From assembly GCF_009650605.1 (NCBI RefSeq), contig NZ_WAJT01000002.1:248001-312000 (forward strand): a stretch of 64,000 nt of DNA, written 5' to 3'. The notes under the pieces were generated by a model. It was not told the origin of the DNA, did not search any database, and saw nothing but the letters and a program-made list of their open reading frames with translations. The translations under genes and the position numbers were made by a program. Positions within the stretch are counted from its first letter, which is position 1. Every line of letters begins with the position of its first letter. This DNA is from Labrenzia sp. CE80 (GTDB lineage: Bacteria > Pseudomonadota > Alphaproteobacteria > Rhizobiales > Stappiaceae). Shown in pieces: positions 7,953 to 18,877 of this stretch.

Positions 7953-10127
7953 ATGAAGGAAACGATTGCGAGCGTGTTGGTGCCGGTAGCTGTGCCCGGG
8001 CCTTACACCTATCGGGTTCCTCAAGGGGTCACAGTCGTGCCCGGGTCTATCGTCAAGGTGCCACTCGGACCGAGAGAAGTGCTCGGCGCTGTGTGGGATG
8101 GTGAGCCGGACGCCGCGATCAATCCCAAAAAACTGAAGCTCATCAGCCACGTGTTTGAAAAGGCAAGGCCACTTGATGACGAGCTGCGCCGCTTCGTCGA
8201 TTGGGTGGCGAACTGGACGCTTTCGCCGCCGGGCATGGTGCTGCGTATGGTCCTGAGGTCGGAAGAGGCACTTCAGGAAGAGCCGCCTGTCCCGGGCGTA
8301 CGGAAATTGGACGATCGCGCTCCCGAAAGGATGACGCCTGCCCGCCAACGTGTTCTCGACACCATGCAGGATGGTCTCGCCTGGACCAAGAGTGGCCTCG
8401 CCCATGCGGCCGGTGTCAGCTCTTCGGTGATCGACGGCTTGTTGCAGCAGGATGTGCTGGAGGTGGTGTCGCTGCCCGCCGCGCCACCGCCGCCCATGCC
8501 TCAGGTCGATTTCGCCGAGACGAAACTCATGCCCGCCCAACAGGTGGCCGCTGACGGGCTGGTCGCCAGTTTCGCCAAGGGATCGGCTGTGTCGCTGATC
8601 GATGGGGTAACCGGGTCGGGCAAGACGGAAGTCTATTTTGAGGCCATCGCAGAAGCGTTGAGACGTGGCAAGCAGGCGCTGGTTCTTCTGCCTGAGATCG
8701 CACTGACGGAACAGTTCCTGCGTCGTTTCGAGCAACGCTTCGGGACCTATCCTGCTGAATGGCATTCGGAGATCACGACGAAAAAGCGGGGCAGGACCTG
8801 GCGCGGCGTCGCGAATGGGGATGTCCGGGTCGTGATCGGCGCGCGCTCTGCCCTGTTCCTGCCTTTTGTCGACCTCGGCCTCATCATCGTTGATGAGGAG
8901 CACGATGGTGCGTTCAAGCAGGACGACAGGGTTCCCTACAACGCCCGCGATATGGCCGTGGTTCGGGGTCATCTGTCCCGCTTTCCCGTGGTGCTGGCGT
9001 CTGCGACACCTTCGGTGGAGAGCCGCGTCAATGCGGATCTCGGGCGCTACACCCGGTTCGAGCTGCCCGAGCGGGCATCTGGCGCAGCTTTGCCCGAGCT
9101 TCGCGCCATCGACATGCGCAACAATGGTCCGGACCGGGGGCGTTGGATTGCACCCGAACTGCTGGAGGCAATGAAGGAGACCTTTGCCGATGATGGCCAG
9201 TCGCTTCTCTTCTTGAACCGACGTGGATATGCACCTCTGACGCTGTGCCGGACCTGCGGGCATCGGTTTCAGTGTCCGCACTGCAGTGCCTGGTTGGTCG
9301 AGCACCGTTTCCAGAACCGTCTGGTCTGCCATCACTGCGGTCACTCGGAAACGGTTCCCAAGACCTGTCCGTCATGCAACGCGACCGATTCTCTCGTTGC
9401 CTGTGGGCCGGGTGTGGAAAGAATCGCCGAAGAGGTCGAAAGCCTTTTCCCTCAAGCGCGCACGCTCATCCTGTCGTCGGACCTGCCGGGAGGGCCGGAG
9501 CGTTTGCGACGGGAGATGAAGGTCGTTGAAGAGGGAGGGGCAGATATTGTCATTGGCACACAGCTTGTCGCCAAGGGGCACAACTTTCCGAAAATGAAGC
9601 TGGTCGGGGTGATTGATGCGGATCTGGGGCTCGCCCATGGCGATCCTCGTGCAGCGGAAAAGACCTTCCAGCTTTTGGCGCAGGTAACGGGCCGCGCCGG
9701 GCGCGTCACCGGGGGAGGGCGAGGCTTCCTGCAGACTTACTCGCCCGATCATCCGGTGCTCAAGGCCTTGATGTCCCAGGACCGGGACGCCTTCTATACA
9801 GCAGAAATCGAGGCGCGAAAGGCTGCCGGGCTGCCGCCCTTCGGCCGTCTTGCAGCGCTTGTTATCTCTGGCCCTGAAAAGATGGCAGCGGAAGGATATG
9901 CCCGTGCGCTGGTCCGGGCCGCACCCAACGAAGGGGCGGTCACGCTCCTGGGTCCCGCAGAGGCTGCCCTCGCAATGGTGCGCGGCCGCTATCGCTTCCG
10001 CCTGCTTCTGATCGCGCCCCGCCAGTTCGATCTCCAGGGCTATATCAGACACTGGTTGGCCAATGTGCCCAAGGCGACCAAGGGACTGAGGGTCCAGGTC
10101 GACATCGATCCGCAGCATTTTCTGTGA
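7953..10127 (+). CDS. priA: primosomal protein N' (PriA helicase)
   Basis: This is a replication-restart DNA helicase of about 724 residues. The N-terminal 3'-end-binding domain starts VLVPVAVPGPYTYRVP. The helicase core has Walker A (GVTGSGKTEV) and a DEEH box (VDEEHDGAFKQ), and a cysteine-rich zinc region follows (CRTCGHRFQCPHC, CHHCGH, CPSC). The helicase C-terminal lobe includes GTQLVAKGHNFP. PriA loads DnaB at stalled forks. The start is uncertain: ATG 7953 begins just before the conserved domain, and GTG 7929 is an alternative; the frame remains open further upstream but without family similarity. Confidence 0.93.
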   Translation: MKETIASVLVPVAVPGPYTYRVPQGVTVVPGSIVKVPLGPREVLGAVWDGEPDAAINPKKLKLISHVFEKARPLDDELRRFVDWVANWTLSPPGMVLRMVLRSEEALQEEPPVPGVRKLDDRAPERMTPARQRVLDTMQDGLAWTKSGLAHAAGVSSSVIDGLLQQDVLEVVSLPAAPPPPMPQVDFAETKLMPAQQVAADGLVASFAKGSAVSLIDGVTGSGKTEVYFEAIAEALRRGKQALVLLPEIALTEQFLRRFEQRFGTYPAEWHSEITTKKRGRTWRGVANGDVRVVIGARSALFLPFVDLGLIIVDEEHDGAFKQDDRVPYNARDMAVVRGHLSRFPVVLASATPSVESRVNADLGRYTRFELPERASGAALPELRAIDMRNNGPDRGRWIAPELLEAMKETFADDGQSLLFLNRRGYAPLTLCRTCGHRFQCPHCSAWLVEHRFQNRLVCHHCGHSETVPKTCPSCNATDSLVACGPGVERIAEEVESLFPQARTLILSSDLPGGPERLRREMKVVEEGGADIVIGTQLVAKGHNFPKMKLVGVIDADLGLAHGDPRAAEKTFQLLAQVTGRAGRVTGGGRGFLQTYSPDHPVLKALMSQDRDAFYTAEIEARKAAGLPPFGRLAALVISGPEKMAAEGYARALVRAAPNEGAVTLLGPAEAALAMVRGRYRFRLLLIAPRQFDLQGYIRHWLANVPKATKGLRVQVDIDPQHFL

Positions 10128-10522
10128 GCGCTATATCCTTTCGGTTTCCGTCCTGCACATAAGGCTTTGCGTCAGGGTAATAGGTTGAGGCTTTGAGGGT
10201 GCTCTCCCTGCCGTCGGTCTTGCGCATTTCATGACCGGTCATTCCGGCCGCCGGCGGCTGACCGATACGAAAGAAGGCATAGCCGGTTAAACGTTGAATG
10301 ATCTGGGTTTTTGGGTGCCATTGGCAAAAAACACCACGGAATCCGCAAGAACCGCCTTTTGGCGAAGTTGCACACGCCGAAACCCTGTGCTAATTGAGGC
10401 GCGGCTTAGGGGGAACGGTTCTGCCGTATCACCTTGTGACCCTGAATTCACTAATTATTCCAAAGGCTTGCTTCCAATACTGGTTTGCAGGGCTTCGGAA
10501 TGCGTCAGAGAGCTCGGACCTG
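10128..10522. other. intergenic region between priA and the ATP synthase operon
   Basis: No gene is seen here. A GC-rich inverted structure around 10231-10262 (GGTCA...TGACC with GCCGCCGGCGGC inside) may end priA transcription. The right part holds a candidate promoter and an approximately 120-base leader for the atp operon. Confidence 0.5.
10368..10396 (+). promoter_or_regulatory. candidate sigma-70 promoter of the atp operon
   Basis: TTGCAC (10368-10373) and TAATTG (10391-10396) are separated by 17 bp. This is the best housekeeping-type match in the spacer upstream of atpH. Confidence 0.45.
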
Positions 10523-11083
10523 GTGACTGACAACGTATCTCTCGTATCCGGCGTGGCTAAGCGTTATGCGTCCGCCCTCCTCGACTTGGCCGAGGAAACT
10601 GGTGTGACCGCCGATGTGGAGCGCGATCTTGGCAACTTCGAGGGCTTCCTCGCAGAAAGCTCTGATCTCGACCGCCTCGTGAAAAGCCCCGCTTTCAGTG
10701 CTGAAGAGCAGCTTAATGCGCTCACGGCACTTCTCGACAAGGCCCAGATCTCTGGCCTTGCCGGTAACTTCGTGAAGCTGGCGGCCCGCAACCGGCGCCT
10801 CTTCGTGCTCCCTGACATGATCAAGGCCTTCCGGGTCCTGCTGGCTGAAAAGCGTGGCGAGGAAACGGCTGAGGTCGTCTCGGCAGCTGAGCTGTCTGAT
10901 GATCAGGTTACTGCCCTGAAAGAAGCGCTCTCGGCGTCTTCGGGCAAGTCCGTAAATATCTCGGCGAAGGTTGATCCTGCTCTGATCGGTGGCCTTGTGG
11001 TCAAGGTCGGTTCCCGCATGATCGATACGTCGCTGCGTACCAAACTCAATTCCCTCAAGTTCGCGATGAAAGAGGTCGGCTGA
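10523..11083 (+). CDS. atpH: ATP synthase F1 subunit delta
   Basis: This is the 186-residue stator subunit (OSCP-like) linking the F1 head to the b subunits. The N-terminal helical domain has VAKRYASALLDLAEE, and the C-terminal part has the typical segment ending KVGSRMIDTSLRTKLNSLK. The GTG at 10523 gives the usual family length; longer readings add unrelated residues. Its stop overlaps the atpA start (TGATG), implying translational coupling. It is the first gene of the F1 operon atpHAGDC; the Fo genes are not in this window, as is common in Alphaproteobacteria. Confidence 0.93.
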   Translation: MTDNVSLVSGVAKRYASALLDLAEETGVTADVERDLGNFEGFLAESSDLDRLVKSPAFSAEEQLNALTALLDKAQISGLAGNFVKLAARNRRLFVLPDMIKAFRVLLAEKRGEETAEVVSAAELSDDQVTALKEALSASSGKSVNISAKVDPALIGGLVVKVGSRMIDTSLRTKLNSLKFAMKEVG

Positions 11084-12612
11084 TGGATATTCGGGCCGCG
11101 GAAATTTCCGCTATCCTCAAGGACCAGATCAAGAGCTTCGGCCAGGAAGCCGAAGTTTCTGAAGTTGGTCAGGTGCTGTCCGTCGGTGACGGTATTGCTC
11201 GTGTGTATGGTCTGGACAAGGTTCAGGCTGGTGAAATGGTCGAGTTCCCGGGCGGTGTCCGGGGCATGGCTCTGAACCTGGAAAGCGACAACGTTGGTGT
11301 CGTTATCTTCGGTTCTGACCGCGGCATTAAAGAAGGTGACACGGTCAAGCGGACCGGCGCCATCGTTGAAGTTCCGGTTGGCAAGGCTCTGCTTGGCCGC
11401 GTTGTCGATCCGCTCGGCAACCCGCTGGACGGCAAGGGCCCGATCGAGGCAACCGAAAAGCGTCGCGTGGACGTCAAGGCTCCCGGTATTCTGCCGCGTA
11501 AGTCTGTTCACGAGCCGATGCAGACCGGCCTCAAGGCAATTGATGCGCTGATCCCGGTTGGTCGTGGCCAGCGTGAGCTTGTCATTGGTGACCGTCAGAC
11601 CGGTAAGACCGCGATCATCCTCGACACCTTCCTGAACCAGAAGCCTCTGCATGCAGGCGACGACGAAGATGCAAAGCTGTACTGCATTTACGTTGCTGTC
11701 GGTCAGAAGCGCTCCACCGTCGCTCAGTTCGTGAAGACCCTGGAAGACGCTGGCGCGCTGGAATACTCCATCGTCATCGCCGCAACCGCATCGGACGCAG
11801 CGCCGCTGCAGTTCCTGGCGCCGTTTGCCGGTTGTGCGATGGGCGAGTTCTTCCGCGACAACTCCATGCATGCCGTGATCGGTTATGATGATCTGACCAA
11901 GCAGGCCGTGGCCTACCGTCAGATGTCCCTGCTGCTTCGTCGTCCGCCAGGACGTGAAGCTTTCCCTGGTGACGTTTTCTACCTTCACTCCCGTCTGCTC
12001 GAGCGTGCGGCGAAGCTGAACGAAGACAACGGTTCCGGTTCCCTGACCGCTCTGCCGGTCATTGAAACCCAGGGCAACGACGTTTCCGCGTTCATTCCGA
12101 CCAACGTGATCTCGATCACCGATGGTCAGATCTTCCTTGAAACCGATCTGTTCTACCAGGGCATTCGCCCGGCCGTGAACGTTGGTCTCTCGGTTTCCCG
12201 CGTGGGCTCTTCCGCTCAGATCAAGGCGATGAAGCAGGTTGCTGGTCCGATTAAGGGTGAACTTGCCCAGTATCGTGAAATGGCCGCTTTCGCTCAGTTC
12301 GGTTCCGACCTTGATGCCACGACCCAGCGCCTGCTGAACCGTGGTGCGCGTCTGACCGAGCTGCTGAAGCAGCCTCAGTTCTCGCCGCTCAAGACGGAAG
12401 AACAGGTCGCGGTCATTTACGCTGGCGTGAACGGCTACCTCGACAACATTGCGGTTGATCGTGTCGGTGACTTCGAAGAAGGCCTGCTGCTCTTCATGCG
12501 CGGCGAGCACAAGGAACTCCTGGACGCGATCTGGGAAAAGAAGGCGCTTGACGCTGATCTGACGGAAAAGCTCAAGGCTGCGCTCGACGCGTTCGCCAAG
12601 AACTTCGCCTGA
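11083..12612 (+). CDS. atpA: ATP synthase F1 subunit alpha
   Basis: This is the 509-residue non-catalytic nucleotide-binding subunit of F1. The beta-barrel (about 25-95), Walker A GDRQTGKT (169-176) and the C-terminal helical domain are all present, with the conserved segment FYLHSRLLERAA. It forms the alpha3beta3 ring in the cytoplasmic head of the membrane ATP synthase. Length matches the family. It is coupled to atpH by a one-base start/stop overlap, and atpG follows after 32 bases. Confidence 0.98.
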   Translation: MDIRAAEISAILKDQIKSFGQEAEVSEVGQVLSVGDGIARVYGLDKVQAGEMVEFPGGVRGMALNLESDNVGVVIFGSDRGIKEGDTVKRTGAIVEVPVGKALLGRVVDPLGNPLDGKGPIEATEKRRVDVKAPGILPRKSVHEPMQTGLKAIDALIPVGRGQRELVIGDRQTGKTAIILDTFLNQKPLHAGDDEDAKLYCIYVAVGQKRSTVAQFVKTLEDAGALEYSIVIAATASDAAPLQFLAPFAGCAMGEFFRDNSMHAVIGYDDLTKQAVAYRQMSLLLRRPPGREAFPGDVFYLHSRLLERAAKLNEDNGSGSLTALPVIETQGNDVSAFIPTNVISITDGQIFLETDLFYQGIRPAVNVGLSVSRVGSSAQIKAMKQVAGPIKGELAQYREMAAFAQFGSDLDATTQRLLNRGARLTELLKQPQFSPLKTEEQVAVIYAGVNGYLDNIAVDRVGDFEEGLLLFMRGEHKELLDAIWEKKALDADLTEKLKAALDAFAKNFA

Positions 12613-12644
12613 TCACGCAACCGGGATAAGGAGCAGGGGCGGCC

Positions 12645-13529
12645 ATGCCGAGCCTGAAGGACTTACGAAACCGCATCGCTTCCGTGAAGGCGACGCAGAA
12701 AATCACCAAGGCCATGCAAATGGTGGCTGCGGCGAAACTGCGTCGTGCCCAGGAAGCTGCGGAGGCTGCACGGCCCTATGCGGAACGCATGGAGCAGGTG
12801 CTAGCCAATCTCGCGGTTGCCTTTGAAGGCCGCGATGACGCCCCGAAGCTGATGTCCGGTACAGGCAATGATCAGGTCCATCTCCTGGTTGTTGCCACGG
12901 CGGAGCGCGGTCTTTGCGGCGGCTTCAACACGAACATTGCAAAGCTCGCACGCGACAAGGCGCGCAGCCTCATTGCTGAAGGCAAGACGGTGAAAATCCT
13001 CTGCGTCGGCAAGAAGGGCTTCGATGCCATCAAGCGTGAGCTTGGCCAATACGTCATCAAGACGATTGAGCTGCGCGGTATGAAGAATGTTGCATTCTCC
13101 AATGCGGATGAGATCGGCGCCGAGTTGCTGTCGATGTACGCCGATGGCGAATTCGATGTCTGCACACTGTTCTACTCCAAGTTCGAATCTGTGATTGCGC
13201 AGGTTCCGACTGCTCAGCAGCTGATCCCGGCAGACCTGCCGACTGAAGCTGCTGGCGGCGAAGGTGGAGCAGCAGCTGTCTATGAGTATGAGCCGGATGA
13301 GGCAGAGATCCTTGAGGATCTGCTTCCGCGCAACATCTCCGTTCAGGTCTTCCGGGCGCTGCTTGAAAACGCAGCTTCGGAGCAGGGTGCCCGTATGTCC
13401 GCGATGGACAACGCGACACGCAACGCCGGCGATATGATCGACAAATTGACGATCAGCTATAACCGTCAGCGTCAGGCACAGATCACGACGGAATTGATTG
13501 AAATTATCTCGGGCGCTGAAGCGCTCTGA
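12645..13529 (+). CDS. atpG: ATP synthase F1 subunit gamma
   Basis: This is the 294-residue rotor shaft. The N-terminal helix reads MPSLKDLRNRIASVKATQKI with KAMQMVAAAKLRRA. TAERGLCGGFN marks the central Rossmann-like domain. The C-terminal helix includes ARMSAMDNATRNAGDMI and the long coil that inserts into the alpha3beta3 ring. It couples proton-driven rotation to catalysis. AAGGAG lies before the ATG at 12645. Confidence 0.97.
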   Translation: MPSLKDLRNRIASVKATQKITKAMQMVAAAKLRRAQEAAEAARPYAERMEQVLANLAVAFEGRDDAPKLMSGTGNDQVHLLVVATAERGLCGGFNTNIAKLARDKARSLIAEGKTVKILCVGKKGFDAIKRELGQYVIKTIELRGMKNVAFSNADEIGAELLSMYADGEFDVCTLFYSKFESVIAQVPTAQQLIPADLPTEAAGGEGGAAAVYEYEPDEAEILEDLLPRNISVQVFRALLENAASEQGARMSAMDNATRNAGDMIDKLTISYNRQRQAQITTELIEIISGAEAL

Positions 13530-13549
13530 TCGGATCGAGGATTAGGGAT

Positions 13550-14974
<1,425 letters not shown>

Positions 14975-15071
14975 CGTTCTTTCGGACCGGGCGCAGGCAC
15001 TGCGCCCGGTTCAGCCGCTTTGATGGCCATTTTGGCTGTCAACTAAACAAGACTGACAAGGAAGACGCCAA

Positions 15072-15479
15072 ATGGCTGACTTATTCCAGTTCGAGTTGGT
15101 CTCGCCGGAGCGCCAGCTCCTGTCCGAACAGGTTCTTGAGGTCATCGTACCGGGAACCGAAGGCGAGTTTGGCGTTCTGAAGAACCACAGCCCGTTCATG
15201 TCCACCATCAAGCCGGGCATCCTGAAAGTCCGCAAGGAAGGTGGCACGTTGGACGAGTATTTCGTCCGCGGCGGTTTTGCCGATGTTGCGAACACTGGTC
15301 TGACTATCCTTGCCGAGCAGGCAACGCCAGTGTCCGAAATCAGTGCCGATGACCTGGCAACCCAGATCAAGAACGCTGAAGAAGACGTTGCCGATGCCAA
15401 GGGTGACGATGCAAAGCAGAAGGCAGAGCAGGCGCTCTCTCATCTGCGCGACGTTGCCGAGGCTCTCAAGGCTGCCTAA
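15072..15479 (+). CDS. atpC: ATP synthase F1 subunit epsilon
   Basis: This is the 135-residue epsilon subunit. An N-terminal beta-sandwich (FELVSPERQLL, VPGTEGEFGVLKNHSPFMS) precedes a C-terminal helical hairpin (EDVADAKGDDAKQKAEQAL). It binds the foot of gamma in the central stalk and can inhibit ATP hydrolysis. It lies 97 bases after atpD and is the last gene of the operon, followed by a strong terminator. Confidence 0.96.
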   Translation: MADLFQFELVSPERQLLSEQVLEVIVPGTEGEFGVLKNHSPFMSTIKPGILKVRKEGGTLDEYFVRGGFADVANTGLTILAEQATPVSEISADDLATQIKNAEEDVADAKGDDAKQKAEQALSHLRDVAEALKAA

Positions 15480-15515
15480 TCCAGAATTGAAGTTTCTCTT
15501 ATTGAGAAAACTAAG

Positions 15516-15545
15516 AAACGCGGCTCATCGGGCCGCGTTTTTTGT
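15516..15545 (+). terminator. terminator of the atp operon
   Basis: AAACGCGGC pairs with GCCGCGTTT and is followed by a T run, 36 bases after the atpC stop. The A/T flanks make it potentially bidirectional, also serving the facing purC gene. Confidence 0.88.
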
Positions 15546-15591
15546 TTGAGTGGTCGGATTTAGCGATGATCCTGTTTCGAATTCAGGCGTA

Positions 15592-16560
15592 TCAGCCGAC
15601 ATCTTGCGTGAAGTAGGGCTGTAAATTTGCCCGAACGCGCGCCAGAGGGGTCTCGCCGCTCGTGTCGGGTAGGAACGTCTGGCCAGTGATGGCCTCATAG
15701 GCTTCCATATAGACCCTTGACGTCGCCTCGATCATCTCCGCTGGTATCTCTGGGATCGGATCTTTATAGGGATCGCATCGCGCATCTACCCAGGCACGAA
15801 TGATATCCTTGTCGAAAGATGGTGGTCGTTCTCCGGCATTGAAGGCTTTCTCATAGCCGTCGGCCAGCCAGAAACGGGAACTATCGGGAGTATGGATTTC
15901 ATCGGCCAGGAGGATGTTGCCTTCCTCGTCCGCGCCGAATTCGTATTTGGTATCAACCAGGATCAATCCGCGATCCGCTGCCATCTGCTGGCCACGGGCA
16001 AAGAGGCTTAGGGCGATCGAGGATATCTGGTCCCATTGTACCTTGCTGAGCAGATCCTGTGCGATGATGTCATCGGCGGTTAGCGGCTCGTCGTGTCCCC
16101 CGTCGAATGCCTTTGAGGTTGGGGTGATAATCGCTGCAGGCAGAGCTTCGTTGTCGCTGAGACCATCGGGCAGGTGATGGCCATACATGGAACGTTCGCC
16201 CTTCTTGTAGCGGGTAAGGATCGACGTGCCTGTCGTTCCGGCCAGATAGCCCCTGACGACGATTTCGACGGGAAGGATTTCTAACCGCTTACCGATGACA
16301 ACGTTGGAGTCCGGATAGGCGAGCACATGGTTCGCGCAGATGTCGGCTGTGTGTTCGAACCAGAATTGCGCGGTTTGCGTCAGCACCTGCCCCTTGAACG
16401 GAATAGACCCAAGGATGCGGTCGAAAGCGGAGATTCTGTCGGAAGAGATCAGGATCCTACGACTATCCGGCAGGTCGTAGCAATCGCGGACCTTGCCGAA
16501 ATAGGGATTGGGCAGCTCGGGAATGTGAGCATGATCGAGAACGCGATTTGGAACGGTCAT
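15592..16560 (-). CDS. purC: phosphoribosylaminoimidazole-succinocarboxamide synthase
   Basis: This is a 322-residue SAICAR synthetase, which condenses CAIR with aspartate using ATP in purine synthesis. The motifs GKVRDCYDL, LISSDRISAFD, GYLAGT and ILVDTKYEFG are clear. It is the longer (about 300-residue) PurC type, not the 240-residue form of enteric bacteria, and the extra length falls in the central and C-terminal parts. Many alphaproteobacteria carry both forms, so a second purC elsewhere in the genome is possible. It is transcribed toward the atp operon terminator. Confidence 0.93.
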   Translation of the reverse strand: MTVPNRVLDHAHIPELPNPYFGKVRDCYDLPDSRRILISSDRISAFDRILGSIPFKGQVLTQTAQFWFEHTADICANHVLAYPDSNVVIGKRLEILPVEIVVRGYLAGTTGTSILTRYKKGERSMYGHHLPDGLSDNEALPAAIITPTSKAFDGGHDEPLTADDIIAQDLLSKVQWDQISSIALSLFARGQQMAADRGLILVDTKYEFGADEEGNILLADEIHTPDSSRFWLADGYEKAFNAGERPPSFDKDIIRAWVDARCDPYKDPIPEIPAEMIEATSRVYMEAYEAITGQTFLPDTSGETPLARVRANLQPYFTQDVG

Positions 16561-16691
16561 CGGAACCTTCGTTTGAATTTGGATGCGGGTGGACCGGATA
16601 TGGAAGATTTGGCCTTATACACAAGAACCACGGCGCAGGCCCAGCGGTTCTGCAGCGCTCCTTTCATCTCTGACAGCTTTTACCTGCGAGA

Positions 16692-16730
16692 AAACAAAAA
16701 ACGCGATCCCAGTGGCCGCGTTTTTTGTTT
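16692..16730 (+). terminator. symmetrical hairpin terminator, parent transcript unclear
   Basis: AAACAAAAAACGCG (16692-16705) is the exact complement of CGCGTTTTTTGTTT (16717-16730). It can terminate in either direction. It may back up the chemoreceptor terminator or end a short rightward RNA. Confidence 0.7.
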
Positions 16731-16817
16731 GGGTCTTCGGGCGAGATAAGTCCGCCGAGGCGGGGTTCGAGAAGAGTAAGATTCTCGGTGGTTTCTAATT
16801 GAGTTTGGGGAAACAAA

Positions 16818-16852
16818 AAGGCCCCCAAGTGGCGAAACAGCTTGGGGGCCTT
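16818..16852 (-). terminator. terminator of the chemoreceptor gene
   Basis: AAGGCCCCCAAG pairs perfectly with CTTGGGGGCCTT. On the minus strand the stem is followed by TTTTTGTTT, about 30 bases after the leftward stop codon. Confidence 0.88.
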
Positions 16853-16882
16853 GGATCTTGACGTGAATGATGCCGCGTAAGA

Positions 16883-18877
16883 CTAGGCTGCCTTCACCTC
16901 TCCGAGGAATGTTTCGATCACTTGACGCATTGCTTCTGCTTGATTTGCCAGGAGCTCAGACGCCTGAACGACCGTTCCGGCGGCAGTGTCCGTGTCAGCT
17001 GCACCTCTAGAGACATTGACAATGCTGTGGCTGACTTCATCGGTTCCGCGAGAGGCCTGATCGACATTTGACGAGATCGATGATGTCGCTGAGGCCTGTT
17101 CTTCCACACTGGCCGAGATCGAGGACGCGACCGTATTCATCTCAGCGATAATCTGGGAAATGGCCTGTATGCCTTCGACAGCTTCACGAGTCTCGTCCTG
17201 GATCGCCGAAATTTTGGTCGAGATTTCCTCAGTCGCTTGTGCGGTCTGGCTTGCCAGTTCCTTTACCTCCGATGCCACAACCGCAAAGCCTTTTCCTGCC
17301 TCGCCAGCTCGTGCGGCTTCAATGGTTGCGTTAAGCGCCAAAAGATTGGTTTGCTCGGCAATGCTTGAGATCAGCGCAATTACTTCGCCAATGTCCTCGG
17401 CGACGGTCGCCAGTCCAGAAATTTGATTATTGGTTTTGGCGGCTTCTGCTTCCGCTTTACTCGCAATTGTCGTTGAATGATTGACCTGATTGCTGACCTC
17501 CACCAGGGATGCAGAGAGCTCTTCGGTCGCGGCTGCGACCGTTTGCACATTGGCACTTGCCTGTTCGGCGGCGCCGGCGACGGTGGTCGCCTGGTGACTG
17601 GCGTCCTGAGCAGTTGTTGTCATTTTGGTCGCTGTGGATTGCAGATTGCCCGAAGCATCCGAGATTGATCTAAGCATTTCTGATGCTTTGCGGTCGAAGA
17701 CGTCAAGGGCTTGCGTGACCCGTGAATTCCGTGCTTCACGGTCTGCCTGCGCCGCTTTTTGTTCTTCCTCTAGGCGTTGCTGTTCCTTGACCGTATCGAG
17801 GAAGCCAGCAATCGACTTTGCGACCGCACCGATTTCATCCGAACGTTCGGCCTCGGCAAAGGCAACCTCCGTGTTGCCGCCCGCGAGCTCGTCTGCGTCG
17901 TTCACCAGACGTCCGAGAGGCCTGGTGATTGCCATGGAGATTACGAAAGCCAGAGCCAGAGAAGCAATGAAAGCAATGCCTGCTACGAGTCCGACTTGAA
18001 GTTGGATCGAGGACGTGCGGTCCTGGGTATTCGCGGCAAGAAGAACGGCATCCTGGCCTGCACTTTCTTTCATCAAGGTGGCATTGTCACTTATGAGGTT
18101 GCCAGTGGCAAACATGACACCGTCACGCATTTCGTTACGTTTCAGGATGATATCCCGAACTCCTAACGCTGCATTTTCATACGCGTCCACCATAGGTATG
18201 GTTTCAGCCAGTAATTTCTTTCGGACCGGGTTCTCGATGCTGGCGTCGAGCAATTTCAGCCGCTCGCGCGCCTGAGCGAATTCCTTTTCAAGCCGTTGAA
18301 TATCAGCCACTTTATTGGATGCGAGGAATTTCGACATATAGAGGCGGGAGAGGAGAAAGTTTTCCTGAACCTGACCGGCAAGATTGGCAGTCTCGTAGTC
18401 GCCATCTGCGGTCGCTGTCTGGTTTATCTTTGTTAGCTTCAAGCGCGCCTGTGGGCCAATCTTGTCCAGAGTATCTTTCACCAAGACATCTCGTTCAGCG
18501 TAGAGCGCTGAGACATCGAGCAATGATTTCTGGAAGATAGCGATTCCGGAATCAATCTTGTCGCGAAACACAACCCGTTCCGGCTTGTTGATTTCGACTT
18601 TGGCCAGTTCGACACCGTCTCGGACCTGTTGAATGAATTCTTTAGCTTTAAGCAGGTCTTCCGGCTGTCTGGAGCGAAGGTAATTATTCGTACTAACAAG
18701 GACTTTGGCCATGTCGGCATTCAGCTTGGAGGCGAGAAGAGCATCGCCGCTCATATTCTCAAGTTTGGCAACATCACCGCCGACTTGATTGAAGTTGATC
18801 AGCGACCATCCTCCAACGATTGCCACGAGTAGGGCGATTACAGTAAACCCAAGTCCAATTCGTGTCCGAACGCTCAT
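16883..18877 (-). CDS. methyl-accepting chemotaxis protein
   Basis: This is a 664-residue transmembrane chemoreceptor. TM1 spans about residues 9-29 and TM2 about 298-320. The large periplasmic part of about 265 residues is all helical, and two repeated helical segments (NNYLRSRQPEDL, LLSRLYMSKFL) suggest a helical bimodular sensor domain. A HAMP domain (ITRPLGRLVNDADELAGG) follows, then the signalling hairpin with the conserved tip IAEQTNLLALNATIEAARAG. No CheR-tethering pentapeptide ends the protein. The ligand is unknown; small organic acids are typical for such sensors, which is an inference. It is monocistronic. Confidence 0.93.
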   Translation of the reverse strand: MSVRTRIGLGFTVIALLVAIVGGWSLINFNQVGGDVAKLENMSGDALLASKLNADMAKVLVSTNNYLRSRQPEDLLKAKEFIQQVRDGVELAKVEINKPERVVFRDKIDSGIAIFQKSLLDVSALYAERDVLVKDTLDKIGPQARLKLTKINQTATADGDYETANLAGQVQENFLLSRLYMSKFLASNKVADIQRLEKEFAQARERLKLLDASIENPVRKKLLAETIPMVDAYENAALGVRDIILKRNEMRDGVMFATGNLISDNATLMKESAGQDAVLLAANTQDRTSSIQLQVGLVAGIAFIASLALAFVISMAITRPLGRLVNDADELAGGNTEVAFAEAERSDEIGAVAKSIAGFLDTVKEQQRLEEEQKAAQADREARNSRVTQALDVFDRKASEMLRSISDASGNLQSTATKMTTTAQDASHQATTVAGAAEQASANVQTVAAATEELSASLVEVSNQVNHSTTIASKAEAEAAKTNNQISGLATVAEDIGEVIALISSIAEQTNLLALNATIEAARAGEAGKGFAVVASEVKELASQTAQATEEISTKISAIQDETREAVEGIQAISQIIAEMNTVASSISASVEEQASATSSISSNVDQASRGTDEVSHSIVNVSRGAADTDTAAGTVVQASELLANQAEAMRQVIETFLGEVKAA

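Larger units (their letters stand above)
16561..16882. other. spacer between purC and the chemoreceptor gene
   Basis: I see no protein-coding gene here. The purC promoter region and two intrinsic terminators account for its contents; the left one has no obvious parent gene. Confidence 0.5.

Noticed and set aside
7653..9344. A 563-codon leftward frame opposite priA
   Set aside because: It lies antisense to a well-supported helicase gene, overlaps the fsa start region and has Arg/His-rich composition typical of a GC-driven shadow frame; no family likeness.
10903..12510. A 535-codon leftward frame opposite atpA
   Set aside because: It is fully antisense to a textbook atpA, a consequence of codon bias in a highly expressed gene.
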